A program made the position numbers and the translations under genes. Below, one piece after another: positions 1-10,614 of a DNA stretch of 64,000 nt. The first letter of the stretch is position 1. Every line of letters starts with the position of its first letter. The DNA is taken from positions 1,380,813 to 1,444,812 of the forward strand of contig MNCI01034636.1 of assembly GCA_015680685.1 (NCBI GenBank), read 5' to 3'. The notes beneath the pieces are model-generated. The model saw nothing but the letters and a program-made list of their open reading frames with translations, was not told where the DNA came from and searched no databases. The DNA is from Gnetum montanum (taxonomy: Eukaryota; Streptophyta; Gnetopsida; Gnetales; Gnetaceae).

Positions 1-264
1 ATTTCCATCGAATCTTGCTCTATTTCTAGTTTTCTTGTGGAACTATCTCTTTCTCTGGGGAAAATTAGGAGTAGATTTGTAGAGTTGTGCTCAAATGTTT
101 TTGCAAAATTTTATTTGTTACAAGTAGGTATTATAAGGATAGCATAGACTAGGCAGTTGAACAAAATAGGAAATTTTCAATAACTCACAGTACTTGGCAA
201 AGTTGGCTAAATCTCTTTAAAGTAAGTCATTTGTAGTTTACATACAACGCAATCGTTACATTTC

Positions 265-450
265 TCACAACTGCACGCCGCAACAGCACACACACATACT
301 CACATTAACTACTGAGTTTATTTGGAGGTATCTGGGCCTTGGTGTTGCCAGAGACCAGCAGGCACCTAAATCTTGTTCAAGGACACTCGTTGGCGGTCTC
401 ATCCCAAACGGTCGCCAACACCTCCAGATCAATTTTTTAAGTATAATCAT
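265..450 (-). other. Unrecognised GC-richer open stretch
   Basis: A 61-codon open stretch lies in a patch visibly richer in G and C than its flanks. I do not recognise the translation in any frame. Another minus-strand frame also gives plausible protein-like sequence (EVLATVWDETANECP) before a stop, so this may be a broken exon fragment rather than a gene. No promoter, splice context or partner exon can be supported. Confidence 0.15.
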
Positions 451-574
451 AGTTTAAACCATAATCAACAATGCTCCTTATATATCTTAATACACCTTAG
501 GCTAAATTAAGTTGTATACTGGTTGGTTTTTGATTAAAATGAGATAGGAGATTAATAGATTATGAAATATCTAA

Positions 575-823
575 TCAAGTACTAGTTAAATAAATTAACT
601 TCCAATACACCATGGGATTAGGAATAGATTCAAAGTCATCTACCCACAATGTAGTGACAGAATCCAATGATGTTAATTGGGATTCCAACATACAATATTC
701 TTGTAACAAATCCAAAATATATTTCTTTTGTGTAACTTGTATATGTCCCATTAATTGATGAAACTCAAAATTAAGAAAATAGTTAAGTAGTCCAAGATCC
801 AACATTTCAAACTTAGTTTCCAA
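575..823 (-). pseudogene. Copia reverse transcriptase fragment
   Basis: This is an 82-codon piece of a Ty1/copia reverse transcriptase (RVT_2 type). The visible family signature is KFEMLDLGLLNYFLNFEF followed by TQKKYILDLL, which matches the conserved stretch after the YVDD motif (KFxMxDLGxLxYFLGxE, then SQxKYxxDLL). Nothing N-terminal to it, including the catalytic YVDD, is recognisable next to it. It is a relic with no neighbouring LTR and lies head-on to the RNase H fragment at 893-1072, so the two come from separate insertions or from a rearrangement. Confidence 0.75.
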
Positions 824-892
824 CTAATTTTTAACATGGTTTATTACTTGAGTATTTTTCCTGGTGAAATTTAAACATCTTAAGTACTTATT

Positions 893-1072
893 TACTATGA
901 CAATAGTAATGCTATAAACATGATAGGAAATCTAGTTCAATAGTTTAGGATGCAACATGTAGAAATAAGGCATTACTTCATTATGGAGCATGCCCAACTT
1001 GGAAGCATTTAATTGGAATATATTGGAACTAAAGCTTAACTAGTTGATGTATTCACCAAACTACTTGGTGAT
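893..1072 (+). pseudogene. Copia RNase H C-terminal fragment
   Basis: The plus-strand frame reads YYDNSNAINMIGNLVQ, stop, then RHYFIMEHAQLGSI, stop, then LEYIGTKA, stop, LVDVFTKLLG. This is the end of a Copia polyprotein (typically CDNxSAIxxxxNPVxHxRTKHI, then a REH-like motif, then LADIFTKPL). Three in-frame stops interrupt about 60 codons, so it is dead. It runs opposite to the reverse transcriptase piece just to its left. It could be the end of the pol gene of the SIRE-like element whose env-type gene lies at 1930-3380, with unrelated repeat DNA between them. Confidence 0.7.
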
Positions 1073-1299
1073 TGAAGATTTCATGGTGCTATAGGAATAG
1101 CAAACTATCCTATTAGGTAAGTAAGGTATGTTTCATAACTCTCCAAATAGGATAGATTAGAATAGCTTAGATTATATTTAGTTAGAGATAACTTTAAGTT
1201 TGCCATCAAAGCAACTAAGAAAATGAAGTATTCTTGCATCCACGAATACTCCATTCTATAGATCCTCATTTCATTTATCTTGGTAATCATAAGATACAC

Positions 1300-1620
1300 A
1301 TTAGTGTCCATAAGGTGTTTCTTGTATTTTTCATTGTCTCAAAAAGACATCTGTAGATTGGAAAAGATGTATATTATGCTTTTGTTATATTCAACAAAGA
1401 TGCCTACTTCAACAAAGAGACATCTTTCCTGCAAACCTTTCTCACTTGGGATAAACATCTACTTTTCTTGAAAGATGTCAACTTCATAGTTTCTTAGCCT
1501 TGAACAAGACATCTATGCTATCCAAAACACATCTTTCCTGCATTAAAGACCAAATGATAAGATGCCTATATAAATCCTTATAACTAATTGATTTCATTTT
1601 GCATCTTTATCTAAAGAATA
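1300..1620. repeat. LTR-like patch with AGACATCT motifs
   Basis: Three exact AGACATCT octamers lie at 1345-1352, 1418-1425 and 1507-1514, with several one-off variants between them, and a TATA-like cctatataaatcc follows near 1567. The same octamer marks LTR families A and B elsewhere in the window, but the flanking sequence here does not align with either by eye. I call it a fragment of a third LTR family. Ends and target duplication were not found. Confidence 0.4.
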
Positions 1621-1929
1621 GGTAATTATAGCATTAATGCTTTATGGACAATTACTTCTAAGAAAGATTGCAATCATCCTTAGTAAAGAAATATTAGATA
1701 GAAATAAGGGTACACTTGAAGCAAGGAACTTTCTGTCATCCATCCTCTAAGTAGTGTAAAAACATGGTAAAATGAACCTAGATAGGAGTGCTTCAAGACA
1801 CAATTCTAATCTACTAATGCATAGCGGTAATATGAAAATTACAAGGGCCTTTCAATCATTTGTAAGTAGAGTCTAAGCATCCATAGAGAACATCAAGATT
1901 AGTCACCATCATATTTTAAAACCCTTGGC
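1621..1929. other. Unassigned AT-rich stretch
   Basis: I see no open frame, no conserved retroelement motif and no tandem structure here. It separates the LTR-like patch from the env-type relic and may be degraded sequence of either. Confidence 0.3.
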
Positions 1930-3380
1930 TCGATGATATTTATTACCATGAACTTAGGGTTATTTAAAGATAATATTCGACAATTATTCTATAATATTAT
2001 TATTACCAATAGTCCTACTAGTGCTTTCTCCACCATGGTGGATGGTGTGATAATTTGAATTACTCCTTCTATTGTCAATGACTTGCTAGTTATTCAGAGT
2101 AATGAAGTTTATCATTTGTATTCACTTCATCCAAGGATATCTTCAGTAATTCTACGTATTACTCATAATGAATTTTATGATGCTCTATTTAGAAAACAAC
2201 TATCTTTAAGTAGCAACAATGTGTACAATCCTAACATGTCATAGGATGCATCCAAACTTTTCTTGATCCTTCTATACAATATTATCATCTATGGTAGTAG
2301 CTATGATTATCTTCTTCCTTTGCAAGCCTTTTTTGTGTATTGTATTTTGATAGGGTAGAAGATAGACTTGGAATATCTCCTATGTCATGATATGATATGT
2401 CAATTCTCTTGTTTGAGAACCTATGGGTATCCTCTTTTGATCAACATGATTTTCTAACATGCTAATGTATTCATTCCTAATTTGTCCATTATTAGAAGCA
2501 AGAAGATCTTGGTTAAGTAATCAAAGAAGCAAGGTGCTCTATACATAAACTCACTAGGCCCCTCTACCTCTTGAGTACTATGTTCCAAAAAATTCCCATT
2601 AGATCTTCCTCACTCCAAATTAGTTGTATCACATGTCAACTTATTGATTAAGAAGGCCTTATGTTTAATTACCAAGGTAATTGAAAACATTGGTAGAAAT
2701 ATCTCTCATGTATCCATGTGTTAGGATTTCTTAGAGAAGTAATTTAATTGCCAACATTCAATCCATTCTAAGTGGGACTATTTTAAACATTGAGAATGTG
2801 GAAACTTTTCAATGGATAATCAATGGATAAACAATGATAATAACCAAATTCACATTGATCTAGCTACAATTACTAGAACTTACAAAGCATATGATTCCAA
2901 TGATGATGATGATTCTAAGGAGCTTTTAATACTTGTGGCATGTGGTTAAGGGGAGCATGAGGAGCAGTAGGTTCTAGTACATCCATCTTTTATGTAAGGG
3001 AAGACCTCCAAGAGAACCCCCAGAACCATTCATATAGAGGAGATACCTTCACCATTTAAGTAACAAATCAGCGATAGCATTTTCAGAGTCTTATTTTAGT
3101 ATGTTCCATCAATTTCAACAACTCCGGAGATATATTAGTGTCATGGCACTTCACTTTCTCTGAGACTACTTCATCTTTAAACAATGCACCTACACCCAAC
3201 TAGTCTTGGGTGAAGCTCAAGCCTTGTCATGTCACTACTATTCCTATTTTAGTTCCTAGTGATAATGATGATGAGCAAGTTTCCTCATGTAGTACTAGTA
3301 GTGATGAAAATGTAGATGAATCTTATAAAACTAGTGATGATGTTATCAATTTTGATTATGTAAGTAAGCTAGATGATTAA
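1930..3380 (+). pseudogene. SIRE/Maximus-like env-type (plant transposon protein) relic
   Basis: A long plus-strand frame can be followed with scattered stops and shifts. It contains TMVDGVI, TPSIVNDLLVIQSNEVY, RITHNEFYDALF, then DYLLPLQAFFVYCILIG and LLCHDMICQFSCLRTYGYPL. This matches the layout of the protein that plant databases call 'putative plant transposon protein', found beside pol in SIRE/Maximus Copia elements and in some Gypsy elements. The tail is acidic and serine-rich (DEQVSSCSTSSDENVDES) and ends at TAA 3378-3380. The 3' context supports Copia: a 'TTTTTGATGATATCCAAAAAG' type sequence and a purine tract follow. I infer family membership from memory, not from a search. Confidence 0.45.
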
Positions 3381-3581
3381 TGTCCTTTTTGATGATATCC
3401 AAAAAGAATGAGATGGTTTCCTATCTTTTTGAATTTTTTGGTTTGATTCAAACATTTTAATAAGTTGCTATATGTATTGAGATGGTGTTGAGACTTTCAT
3501 TATTCTATCTAGTCTCTTCTATTTTTTTATTCCTTTTCTGGTTAAACTAAACTAATTATATTAGGCATATACATTTTTTTC

Positions 3582-3598
3582 GGGGGGTGGGGGAGAGA
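3582..3598 (+). other. Polypurine tract
   Basis: A 17-base run of purines broken by a single T (GGGGGGTGGGGGAGAGA) follows the env-type relic. A second degenerate purine block (CATCATCAAAAAGGATAAG, about 3708) directly precedes the LTR at 3742. SIRE/Maximus elements are known for an extended 3' region with such G-rich purine runs, which prime plus-strand DNA synthesis. Confidence 0.5.
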
Positions 3599-3741
3599 TA
3601 AATGACATAAATCATTTTCTTATCATAGATTTATGATTTGATTTCATTTATGCTTTTACTCCATGTAATTCATTATGTTACACTAACCCATTTTTTAAGT
3701 TTTAGACATCATCAAAAAGGATAAGATAATTGATAGATCCA

Positions 3742-4827
3742 TGTTTAGATATGCCAAAACTTTGTAAAATGAAGATCATATGTGTTTGTGTATGTTACTT
3801 TATGCTTTGCAAGACTCTACCAAGAAAGAAGTAAGATTGGGATAATATCAAGTCAAATAAGAAATTTTTAATGCAGTCAAAGACTATCAATGTAAAGGAA
3901 AATAGATGTGTTTCTATTAAAATAGATGTCTAATCTAATAAAAAGATGTCTACAAGAAGACATCTACTTCCACGCAAAAGACATCTACTATTTTTACAAA
4001 GTCAAGATTGTATAAGACATTTACACCAAGTAGAAGACATATTTCTTGAACATAAGGCTATTTTCACAAAAGATGTCTACTCCATAGATTAGATGTTTAT
4101 AAGTCAAAGAATATGTCTTTCTTGCAAGTTAACAAGAACACAAAAAAAATGTCATATGTTTGAATTAGATGTCTTAGGTGATCGTTAGCTAGCCATTGAC
4201 TAGTGTTGCAATGGCTATCTCACTAAATGTTCTATAAAAAGTGAGGAATTATAGTAAAAAAAAAAGAAGCTAAGTACAAGAAATGGATATCAAGATTACC
4301 AAGAAATCTATAAGGCCTATCTTTTCTTTATGTGTATTGTAGCATTCTTATGTACATAAATCAAGGAATATAAAGTGAGTTTGCATGTTTCTTGATATGC
4401 TTTATTATTTTTCTTGATCCTTGAGGGGTTGTATGGTTCTCTTAAGGTAGATGATGTTTTTGCTAGAGTCTCATACTTAGTCTTGAAGATCATTTACACT
4501 AAATCCTTTTGCAAAGCAATAAGTATGAGACTAAGTAACATACTTTTGCAAACTCTCTTAAGGAAGATCATACTTTTGCAATAAGGTTAAGCTAGAACAT
4601 TAAACCTAGACCTAAAGGTCAATTGTACTAAATTCTTATAAATTTTATGGTATCCTTTAAACCATATTTTAAGAGTAATACATTCAGAGATGTGCAATAT
4701 ACTACCCTATGAGTGTGTAATGACCCAAGTTAGGGAACCACGTAAATTGTGAGTATATTTTGTATCTATAAAATTGTTATTTTGGCTACTAAAAATTTTC
4801 ACTACGCATCTAAATTCTCAATCCTCA
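3742..4827 (+). repeat. LTR family A, copy 1 (probable 3' LTR of SIRE-like Copia)
   Basis: The copy starts TGTTTAGATATGCCAAAACTTTG, a shortened version of the family A start (TGTTGACCTTTTGGTATGTC at 31906), and ends with ATCCTCA at 4827 like the solo LTR at 33036. It carries AGATGTCT and AGACATCT octamers between about 3920 and 4090. The segment 4640-4790 (…GTATCCTTTAAACCATA…, GGGAACCACGTAA) aligns with 32880-32990. A purine-rich block precedes it, so I read it as a 3' LTR rather than a solo LTR. The 5-bp flanks (ATCCA and AGCTA) do not match. Confidence 0.7.
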
Positions 4828-5505
4828 AGCTATTCCTATTAAAGAAATTCATATTGCATGATGTTTTGAGTAAGATTATATCTAACAGAGATCCAAAGTT
4901 TATTTTCAAATTTTTGTAGTTTATTTAGAAGAGTTTAATTATGAGATTGAATCTTAACTTAGTGTATCATTCTTTAAAAAATGATCAGATAAAGAGAACA
5001 AATTAAATTTTGGAGGATATGCTCCAAGCTTATTTACATATTATAAATATAGTTGGGATAGAGTTCTTCTATTAGTAGAATTTGCTTACAACAATAATTA
5101 TCAAGCTAGTTTGAAAATAGCACCTTATGTAGTGTTCTATGGTGAATTTTGTCATATACCTCTTTGTTGGAATACAATAAAGGATAAATAAAAAATCAAA
5201 ATAGATATCATCAAAGAGGGAATAACATCGATCAAGAATATCATAGATAAATTATAGGTAGCACATGATAGGTTTGCTAAATATGCCAAGAACAAGGAAA
5301 AACCTCTAGAATTCAACATTGGTAAAATTGAGTATTTTTCAAAGTTTCACCTTTAAAAGGAAATTATGAGGTTTGGTAGGAGAGAAAATTTAGCACCATG
5401 CTACATTAGCTACTTCCTAATTTTAAGGAAAGTGATCAAATTTTCTTATCAAGTTGATCTTCTATAGTAGTTGTAGTCAATTCATGATGTGTTTCATATT
5501 TCTAT
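4828..5505 (+). pseudogene. Gypsy integrase C-terminal half
   Basis: The frame reads ISNRDPKFIFKFL, then NDQIKRTN, ILEDMLQAYLH, WDRVLLLVEFAYNNNYQASL, IAPYVVFYGEFCHIPLCW, RFAKYAKNKEKPLEFNIG and LAPCYISYFLILRKV. These are, in order, the second catalytic Asp region, the YHPQTDGQ-like region, the WxxxLPLVEFAYN block and the C-terminal binding region of a Ty3/gypsy integrase. At least one frameshift and several stops break it. Its N-terminal part is missing because LTR family A copy 1 abuts it, so the SIRE-like element probably inserted into this older Gypsy copy. Confidence 0.75.
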
Positions 5506-5569
5506 ATATATATAATGGTAGGATACATAGCTTCAATAGGATGTAGCCACAAGCTTACAATATTGTATA

Positions 5570-5760
5570 TTAAAATTTTTAACATATGTAAATTGTCCAA
5601 GCCAAAGCTTTTTATCAATCCCATCTCTTTTAATTTTCATGCCCAAAATCTTTTGTGCAATACTAAGATCCTTCATTTGAAATTGAGAAGGCATTAAGTT
5701 TTAGCTCCTAAATATCATGTATGTTATTTCCTACTATTAACATATTGGAAAAGATAGTGG
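5570..5760 (-). pseudogene. Copia RT, 3' part of the interrupted element
   Basis: The minus strand reads MLIVGNNIHDI, a shift, then SQFQMKDLSIAQKILGMKIK and KLWLGQFTYVKNFNIQ. This is the stretch starting at the YVDD-adjacent residues (DDMLIVG) and continuing through the KxFxMKDLGxAxxILGMxI block to the LWLSQxxYxxxVL block. The upstream half of the same domain ends at 8107 with KYIKL, immediately before where LLYVDD would be, so the two are halves of one RT. The catalytic YVDD itself falls at the break and is lost. Confidence 0.75.
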
Positions 5761-8106
5761 GTAGGCATGAGAATTTATTCTTCCAATGGTGGTGTTGCAA
5801 GTCTATTACCAAGCATGGGTGCCATCACTATTAGCCTAGCAGAATAAGTTATTTCTTAAAGTAGAATAGATATTGCTCATGCCCCCAAAGAAAGTAGAAT
5901 CAATTTTTTATCTACCACATTTAAGTAGAATTCGTAATCTTAGGAAAACCTTATGATAGTATGGCCTATTATGTTTATGATTATGGTTATGATGGGACTA
6001 GGTTTTTTCATAACTGGAATAATTCTAATTCTTTGGCACAACATTCATTTCTAACTTGGTTGATTATCATTCTCTAGTTTGATGGGGCTTTATCTAAGGA
6101 ACGACCCTAGAGTTACCCTAAAATGAAGAATGCCTCTTGAACTAATATGTATAAAATAGCACAAGGGTGATGATATGGTACCACGAGACATGAACTTATG
6201 AGTGGCTCTAGTAGAAATGATTCATATTCTTCTCATTTCTATTAGTTCGTTTACTAAGCCAAAAGGTTGGAATCATGATTCTGGAGCCTAGTCCTAGCTA
6301 TGATTTCTACCACAAGTTAATATCTCTTTTCTTTTTTTAAGTTTTAATTTTAACCAATTCATTTCAAATTGGTACAAAATTTTTAACATGGGGAAACTAC
6401 AAAAAACATGACTTATTCTAAGAATTAAAATCCCTACCAATTGCAAAATTAGGATTTCTTGTAAGTAATAAGCAATTGAAGGATATAATTCAAGTGTACC
6501 ATCTTCTTTTTCACTAGATAATTTTGTTCAAACTCATGGATGTTGCAAGTAGTCCTTGTGTCATCAAGAAGACTAAGATAGTAACTAGTGTATCTTTCAC
6601 TGAACGCCAAGTCTATTAGAATGTTTGATGGGATATAATTATTGTAACTACACTGCTATTGGGCAATCAGCTCATAGGATATCTCTTGCCCAACCTTCAG
6701 GTAGTTATTTATTTTACTATATTTTTCATCCCTATAAAGATGCTTGTTGATGTCTATCTACACATGCAAGGGCTTGGTCCTAGCCTTTATTAGGCTCTAG
6801 GGCTTGAGCCTATTCTCTAGTTTTTGGAACATTTAGCTAGGGAAAATCTACTAGCTCATTCTTAGAATGAGCACACTTATAATAAGCTCATTCTTGGAAT
6901 GAGTGCACATTCTACTTAGGTGTTTTCATGAAATGTGCATTTCAAAGAATGACCAAGGTAGGGGCATTTCCTTTCTAATGCATTTATGTTACCCTATCAT
7001 TCATTTTAGTGCATAGAGCTAACTCCGAATGTGTAAACAAACTACCAACTTGAATAACTACAATTACCCCACCTAATGTTGCTGGAAATGTTGATATTGT
7101 TCTACACCTCTTGATACACTTGTTGAACATGATTTCCACTTAGCAGTTAGACCATTTTCTATTACTCGTAGCTTGAATACTAAATTTTCCAAAAGAAATA
7201 CAATTCTAATTGAATCTAGGGTAACTTCGACATCATTCCCTAGCTAAAGCCCCACCCAAAACATAGGATCTTTATTGAAGTAAGGCAGAAAATTAATGTC
7301 AATTGATGGAAAAAGAAAAGACACAAGTTGATGATTCTTTTCGTAGTTCTTGTTAGATCTTATTTCTGATTGGTTCTATTACTTGGGTTTTAAAAAATAA
7401 TATCCATGTCATTTTCATTTAGCTCTAATTTGGATTTCTTTGCTATTTTCAAATCATCCCAAACCTCTATTGAGGTTACACCAAGCTCATTCTTGAAATG
7501 AGCACATGCCTTGCCTAAGCATTTTTGTGAAACATGTACTTATAATAAGCTCATTCTTGGAATGAGTGCATGCCTTGCTTAAGAATTTTCATGAACCAAG
7601 GGGTGTTTAAATGTTGATTTTATGATTGGGAAATAGCTTGATGTTTTCTTTCCTTTGATGCATGTGTTTAGGTTTAATTTCATCATGCATTTTTGGGATC
7701 ATTGTGCCCCTAGTTAGAACCCTTAAAGGATTCTAATTGTTTAAACATGGGTAAATTAAAATATATATACAACCTTCAAGTGAAAGAAATAGCTAAAGGA
7801 TTTGCTGCTATTCCTTTCACAAGCTTTGTAATAGCTTTTTATCAAATTTTTTATTCTTCCTTCAAATTTCTTCTCTTCTTATGAAATTTCTAAAAGTTTC
7901 TTCTATAATCTCATAATCATAGAAAAAGGGTATTATTTTTTATTTTCATTGATTTGTTCAAAGTTACTGAAGATCATCTTTTTGGATATACAAAGAAGAA
8001 AGCACCTTTGTGAGCACTAAAAATACTAACCCTACTAAGGGTACAAAAAAGGAGAATAAATTAGAATTTTCCATAGAAAACAATATCTAGAAAGTTGTTT
8101 CTTTTC
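5761..8106. mobile_element. Unassigned 2.3-kb insert in Copia RT
   Basis: No coding domain is recognisable. Its only clear structure is four near-identical palindromic boxes (GCTCATTCTTGGAATGAGC type) at 6854-6872, 6886-6903, 7485-7503 and 7549-7566, the second and fourth within matching 32-bp direct repeats at 6876-6907 and 7539-7570. Its position inside one RT domain argues for insertion. I could not define terminal repeats or a target duplication, so the type (non-autonomous LTR element, MITE cluster or other) is open. Confidence 0.35.
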
Positions 8107-8560
8107 AATACTATAATTTAATGTATTTTTTACTTATATTTTTACATACATAGTCTTCTATACTTTTAATGAAGCCAAGATTTATTATATGATCATTAAA
8201 CTTTTTATTCAACATTCTTGATGTATGTTTGAGCTCATATAGTGATTTTAATAATCGATATATCATATGCTCTTTTCCTTTTATTTGATACTATTTAGGT
8301 TGAAGCATATATACTTCTTCCTCAAGATAATTATTTAGGAATGTTGTTTTCATGTTTATTTGTTCAAGTTCAGGATCATAAATAGTTGTGATGGACAATG
8401 ATGATCTTATGGATGTTAACTACTAGAAAGAGGATTTCATCATAATCAATTTTTTTTCTAAGAATATCCTTTAGCTACAAGTTGAGCCTTATATTAATTT
8501 CTAGATTTTATTTTTTACACCCATTTATTTCTAGTTGGTTTTCTATTTTATGGAATCTCA
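8107..8560 (-). pseudogene. Copia reverse transcriptase, 5' part
   Basis: The minus strand reads INMKTTFLNNYLEEEVYMLQ, then KGKEHMIYRLLKSLYELKHT, NKKFNDHIINLGFIKS and EDYVCKNISKKYIKL. These match the RVT_2 landmarks DVKTAFLNGxLxEEIYMxQP, LxKSLYGLKQ, WxxKFDxxMxxxGFxxS and DxCVY. One Gln-position stop follows MLQPK. It is cut exactly before the LLYVDDMLI catalytic block, which continues at 5760. Confidence 0.75.
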
Positions 8561-8739
8561 ACTAATTTCCAAGTGTTATTCTTATAAATTAATGACATTT
8601 CAACATTCATTACGAATTTCCATTTTGTATTTTTGCATAGATGAACATGTCTCATCATATGTTGATGGCTCTTCATTTTTATGAAATAATAAATATTCCT
8701 ATATATGTTATGGTAATCTTCTTATACATGTTGAATGCT

Positions 8740-9740
8740 TGAATGGCTCATCTTCATTTTGTTGATTACTTAAACTATTTTCTTTCTCTTCATGTGGTTC
8801 CTCTCATCTACCATACTATCATAATCATGTTTGCTAGGGATAATTTCCCTAGTTAAGAGAGGATGAGCTTCATGTATTTCATTATTAATTTCAACAAGTA
8901 CGTATTGAGGAGTTATATCATTTGAAGAAGTTTTAGTATTTGAAAATTCTTCCTTTATAAATCCACATTTGACGCTAAAGATGATATCTCAACTATATAT
9001 AACTCTTTTAGTTTCTGAAGTATATCACTTATAAGCTTTGACATTATGTCCATAGCCTATAAAAACACATTTAACAAACATAGAATCTAATTTGGACCTA
9101 TTAGATTTTGGAACATGTGCATAGGTTTTACAAAAAAAAATCAAATAATTTAAATTAATGGATTTATGATTATGAACTTCATTTGAGATTTGTCTGTCAA
9201 ATGCTAAGGAAAAGGATTTATTAATAAGATAACAAGTAATCATTACTCCTTCATCCTAGAAATACTTTTCAAGATCAAATTCACGTAGCATACATATGGC
9301 ATGTTTTATCAATATTCAATTGAAGAATTTTGCTACTCCATTTTATTCAAGAGTCCTTGGGATGATCTTTTATCTTTTAATACCTTATCCTTTACAAAAA
9401 CATTAAATTCATTAGAGTAAAATTTATCATCATTATCAATTCCAATAATTTTAATTTTCTTTCTAAAGTAATTTTCAATAAGATCTTTGAATTATTGAAA
9501 TTTTTCAAACACCTCAAATTTATGTCCCAAAAAATAAATCCAAGTCTCTCTAGAAAAATCCTCAATAAAAGAAGAATAATACATAGCACCTCTAAGAGAA
9601 TTTGTTTTAATATTCTTAACATCACTGTGTTAGTTCTAGTCTTCAAAGAGATTAGCATTACTTTTTTGAAAATGGTAAAACCTTTGTTTTCCATGTAGAT
9701 AATGATCGTAGAAATCTAAGGAATCTTTTAGAAGATTAAT
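8740..9740 (-). pseudogene. Copia integrase
   Basis: The core reads AMYYSSFIEDFSRETWIYFL, FEVFEKFQ, KIKIIGIDNDDKFYSNEFN (Copia: RYFVSFIDDYSRKTWVYFL, FKxFKxxVENxxGxKIKxLRTDNGGEF). The downstream segment 9025-9243 reads HVPKSNRSKLDSMFVKCVFI then GYGHNVKAYK, the conserved HVPKExRxKLDxKxxxCIFLGY block. The second Asp of the DDE triad aligns with DNDD. Isolated stops and frameshifts mean no product. The first part of the family's linker towards RT can be followed down to about 8740. Confidence 0.75.
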
Positions 9741-9961
9741 TTTACCTTACTTATAAAGTTTCTTAAGCATTTTTTCACCAAGATGTCTCATTCTTTTATG
9801 CTATGAATTAATACTTGAATTCAAATCAATAATGAAAATGCACTTAGTCTTTATTTTAATGTCTTAACTTTTAATTTATACAACTTGTCTATTTTTATTT
9901 TAGAATCCAAAGAAGATGTACCATGTAATATTTAACATTTTCCACCTCCAAAGATAAGAGT

Positions 9962-10156
9962 TCATCCTTCATCATCCAATTCACATACAAATAAATAGTT
10001 TTTAGTAAGTACTAAAACATGGTGTACATTGAAAATAGATTTAATTATTCCATCATTAAACTGAATCTTAACTTTTCCATAACCTACAAGTTTGCATAAA
10101 CAATCATTTCCTAATCTTACCATTCTATAATCAAAAGATATATATTTACATACCAA
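9962..10156 (-). pseudogene. Copia protease / pre-integrase segment
   Basis: A 64-codon open piece reads VRLGNDCLCKLVGYGKVKIQ, then IIKSIFNVHHVLVLTKNYLF. It matches the part of Copia gag-pol after the protease active site (VxLGNxxxxxIxGxGxVxI, xLxNVxHVPxLxxNLLS). The catalytic DSG triplet is expected upstream on this strand and is not clearly preserved. Confidence 0.65.
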
Positions 10157-10254
10157 TTAACATGCAAAGTGTAATGATGATATGCACCCCTATTGATGTA
10201 CCATGAATGCATATGAACATTATAAGAAAGAGACATAACATACAAATCTCCCTT

Positions 10255-10614
10255 TCAACTAGGAGGAGCTCTATCATTTCGTAATCTATTATTTTCTATG
10301 GACTTGTCCTTTTTAGAAGGAACTTTGTAATCTTTCTTTATATGATCAACTTTTTCACAATTATAATATTGATGTTTCCTTTTTACAAATTTTTGAGGCT
10401 TATTCTTATAGTGAGGCCTCTTAACAATTTTGGCTTTCAATCATTTTCAATAAGTAATACATCATTTTGAGAAGAATAAAAGTTTTCCTTCTTGCTTCCT
10501 CAAATAACAACTAACCAACAATATTATCAAAATTAAAAATAGTAGAAATTACTTACAACCATCGTAAAGGTCTCCCATGATTCTGAAAGTGTGATGAGAA
10601 ATATGCTGCTATGG
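10255..10614 (-). pseudogene. Copia gag C-terminal part with degenerate zinc knuckle
   Basis: Reading down from the Gypsy insertion point, the minus strand gives ITLSESWETFTMVVSN, the SLPxSWExxxxxxS block of the gag UBN2 domain. Further on comes a basic stretch (RPHYKNKPQKFVKRK) and YYNCEKVDHIKKDY, which is a CCHC zinc knuckle (CxxCxxxGHxxxxC) in which two of the three cysteines have mutated to tyrosine. The N-terminal gag half lies at 17624-18053, across the nested element. Confidence 0.7.
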
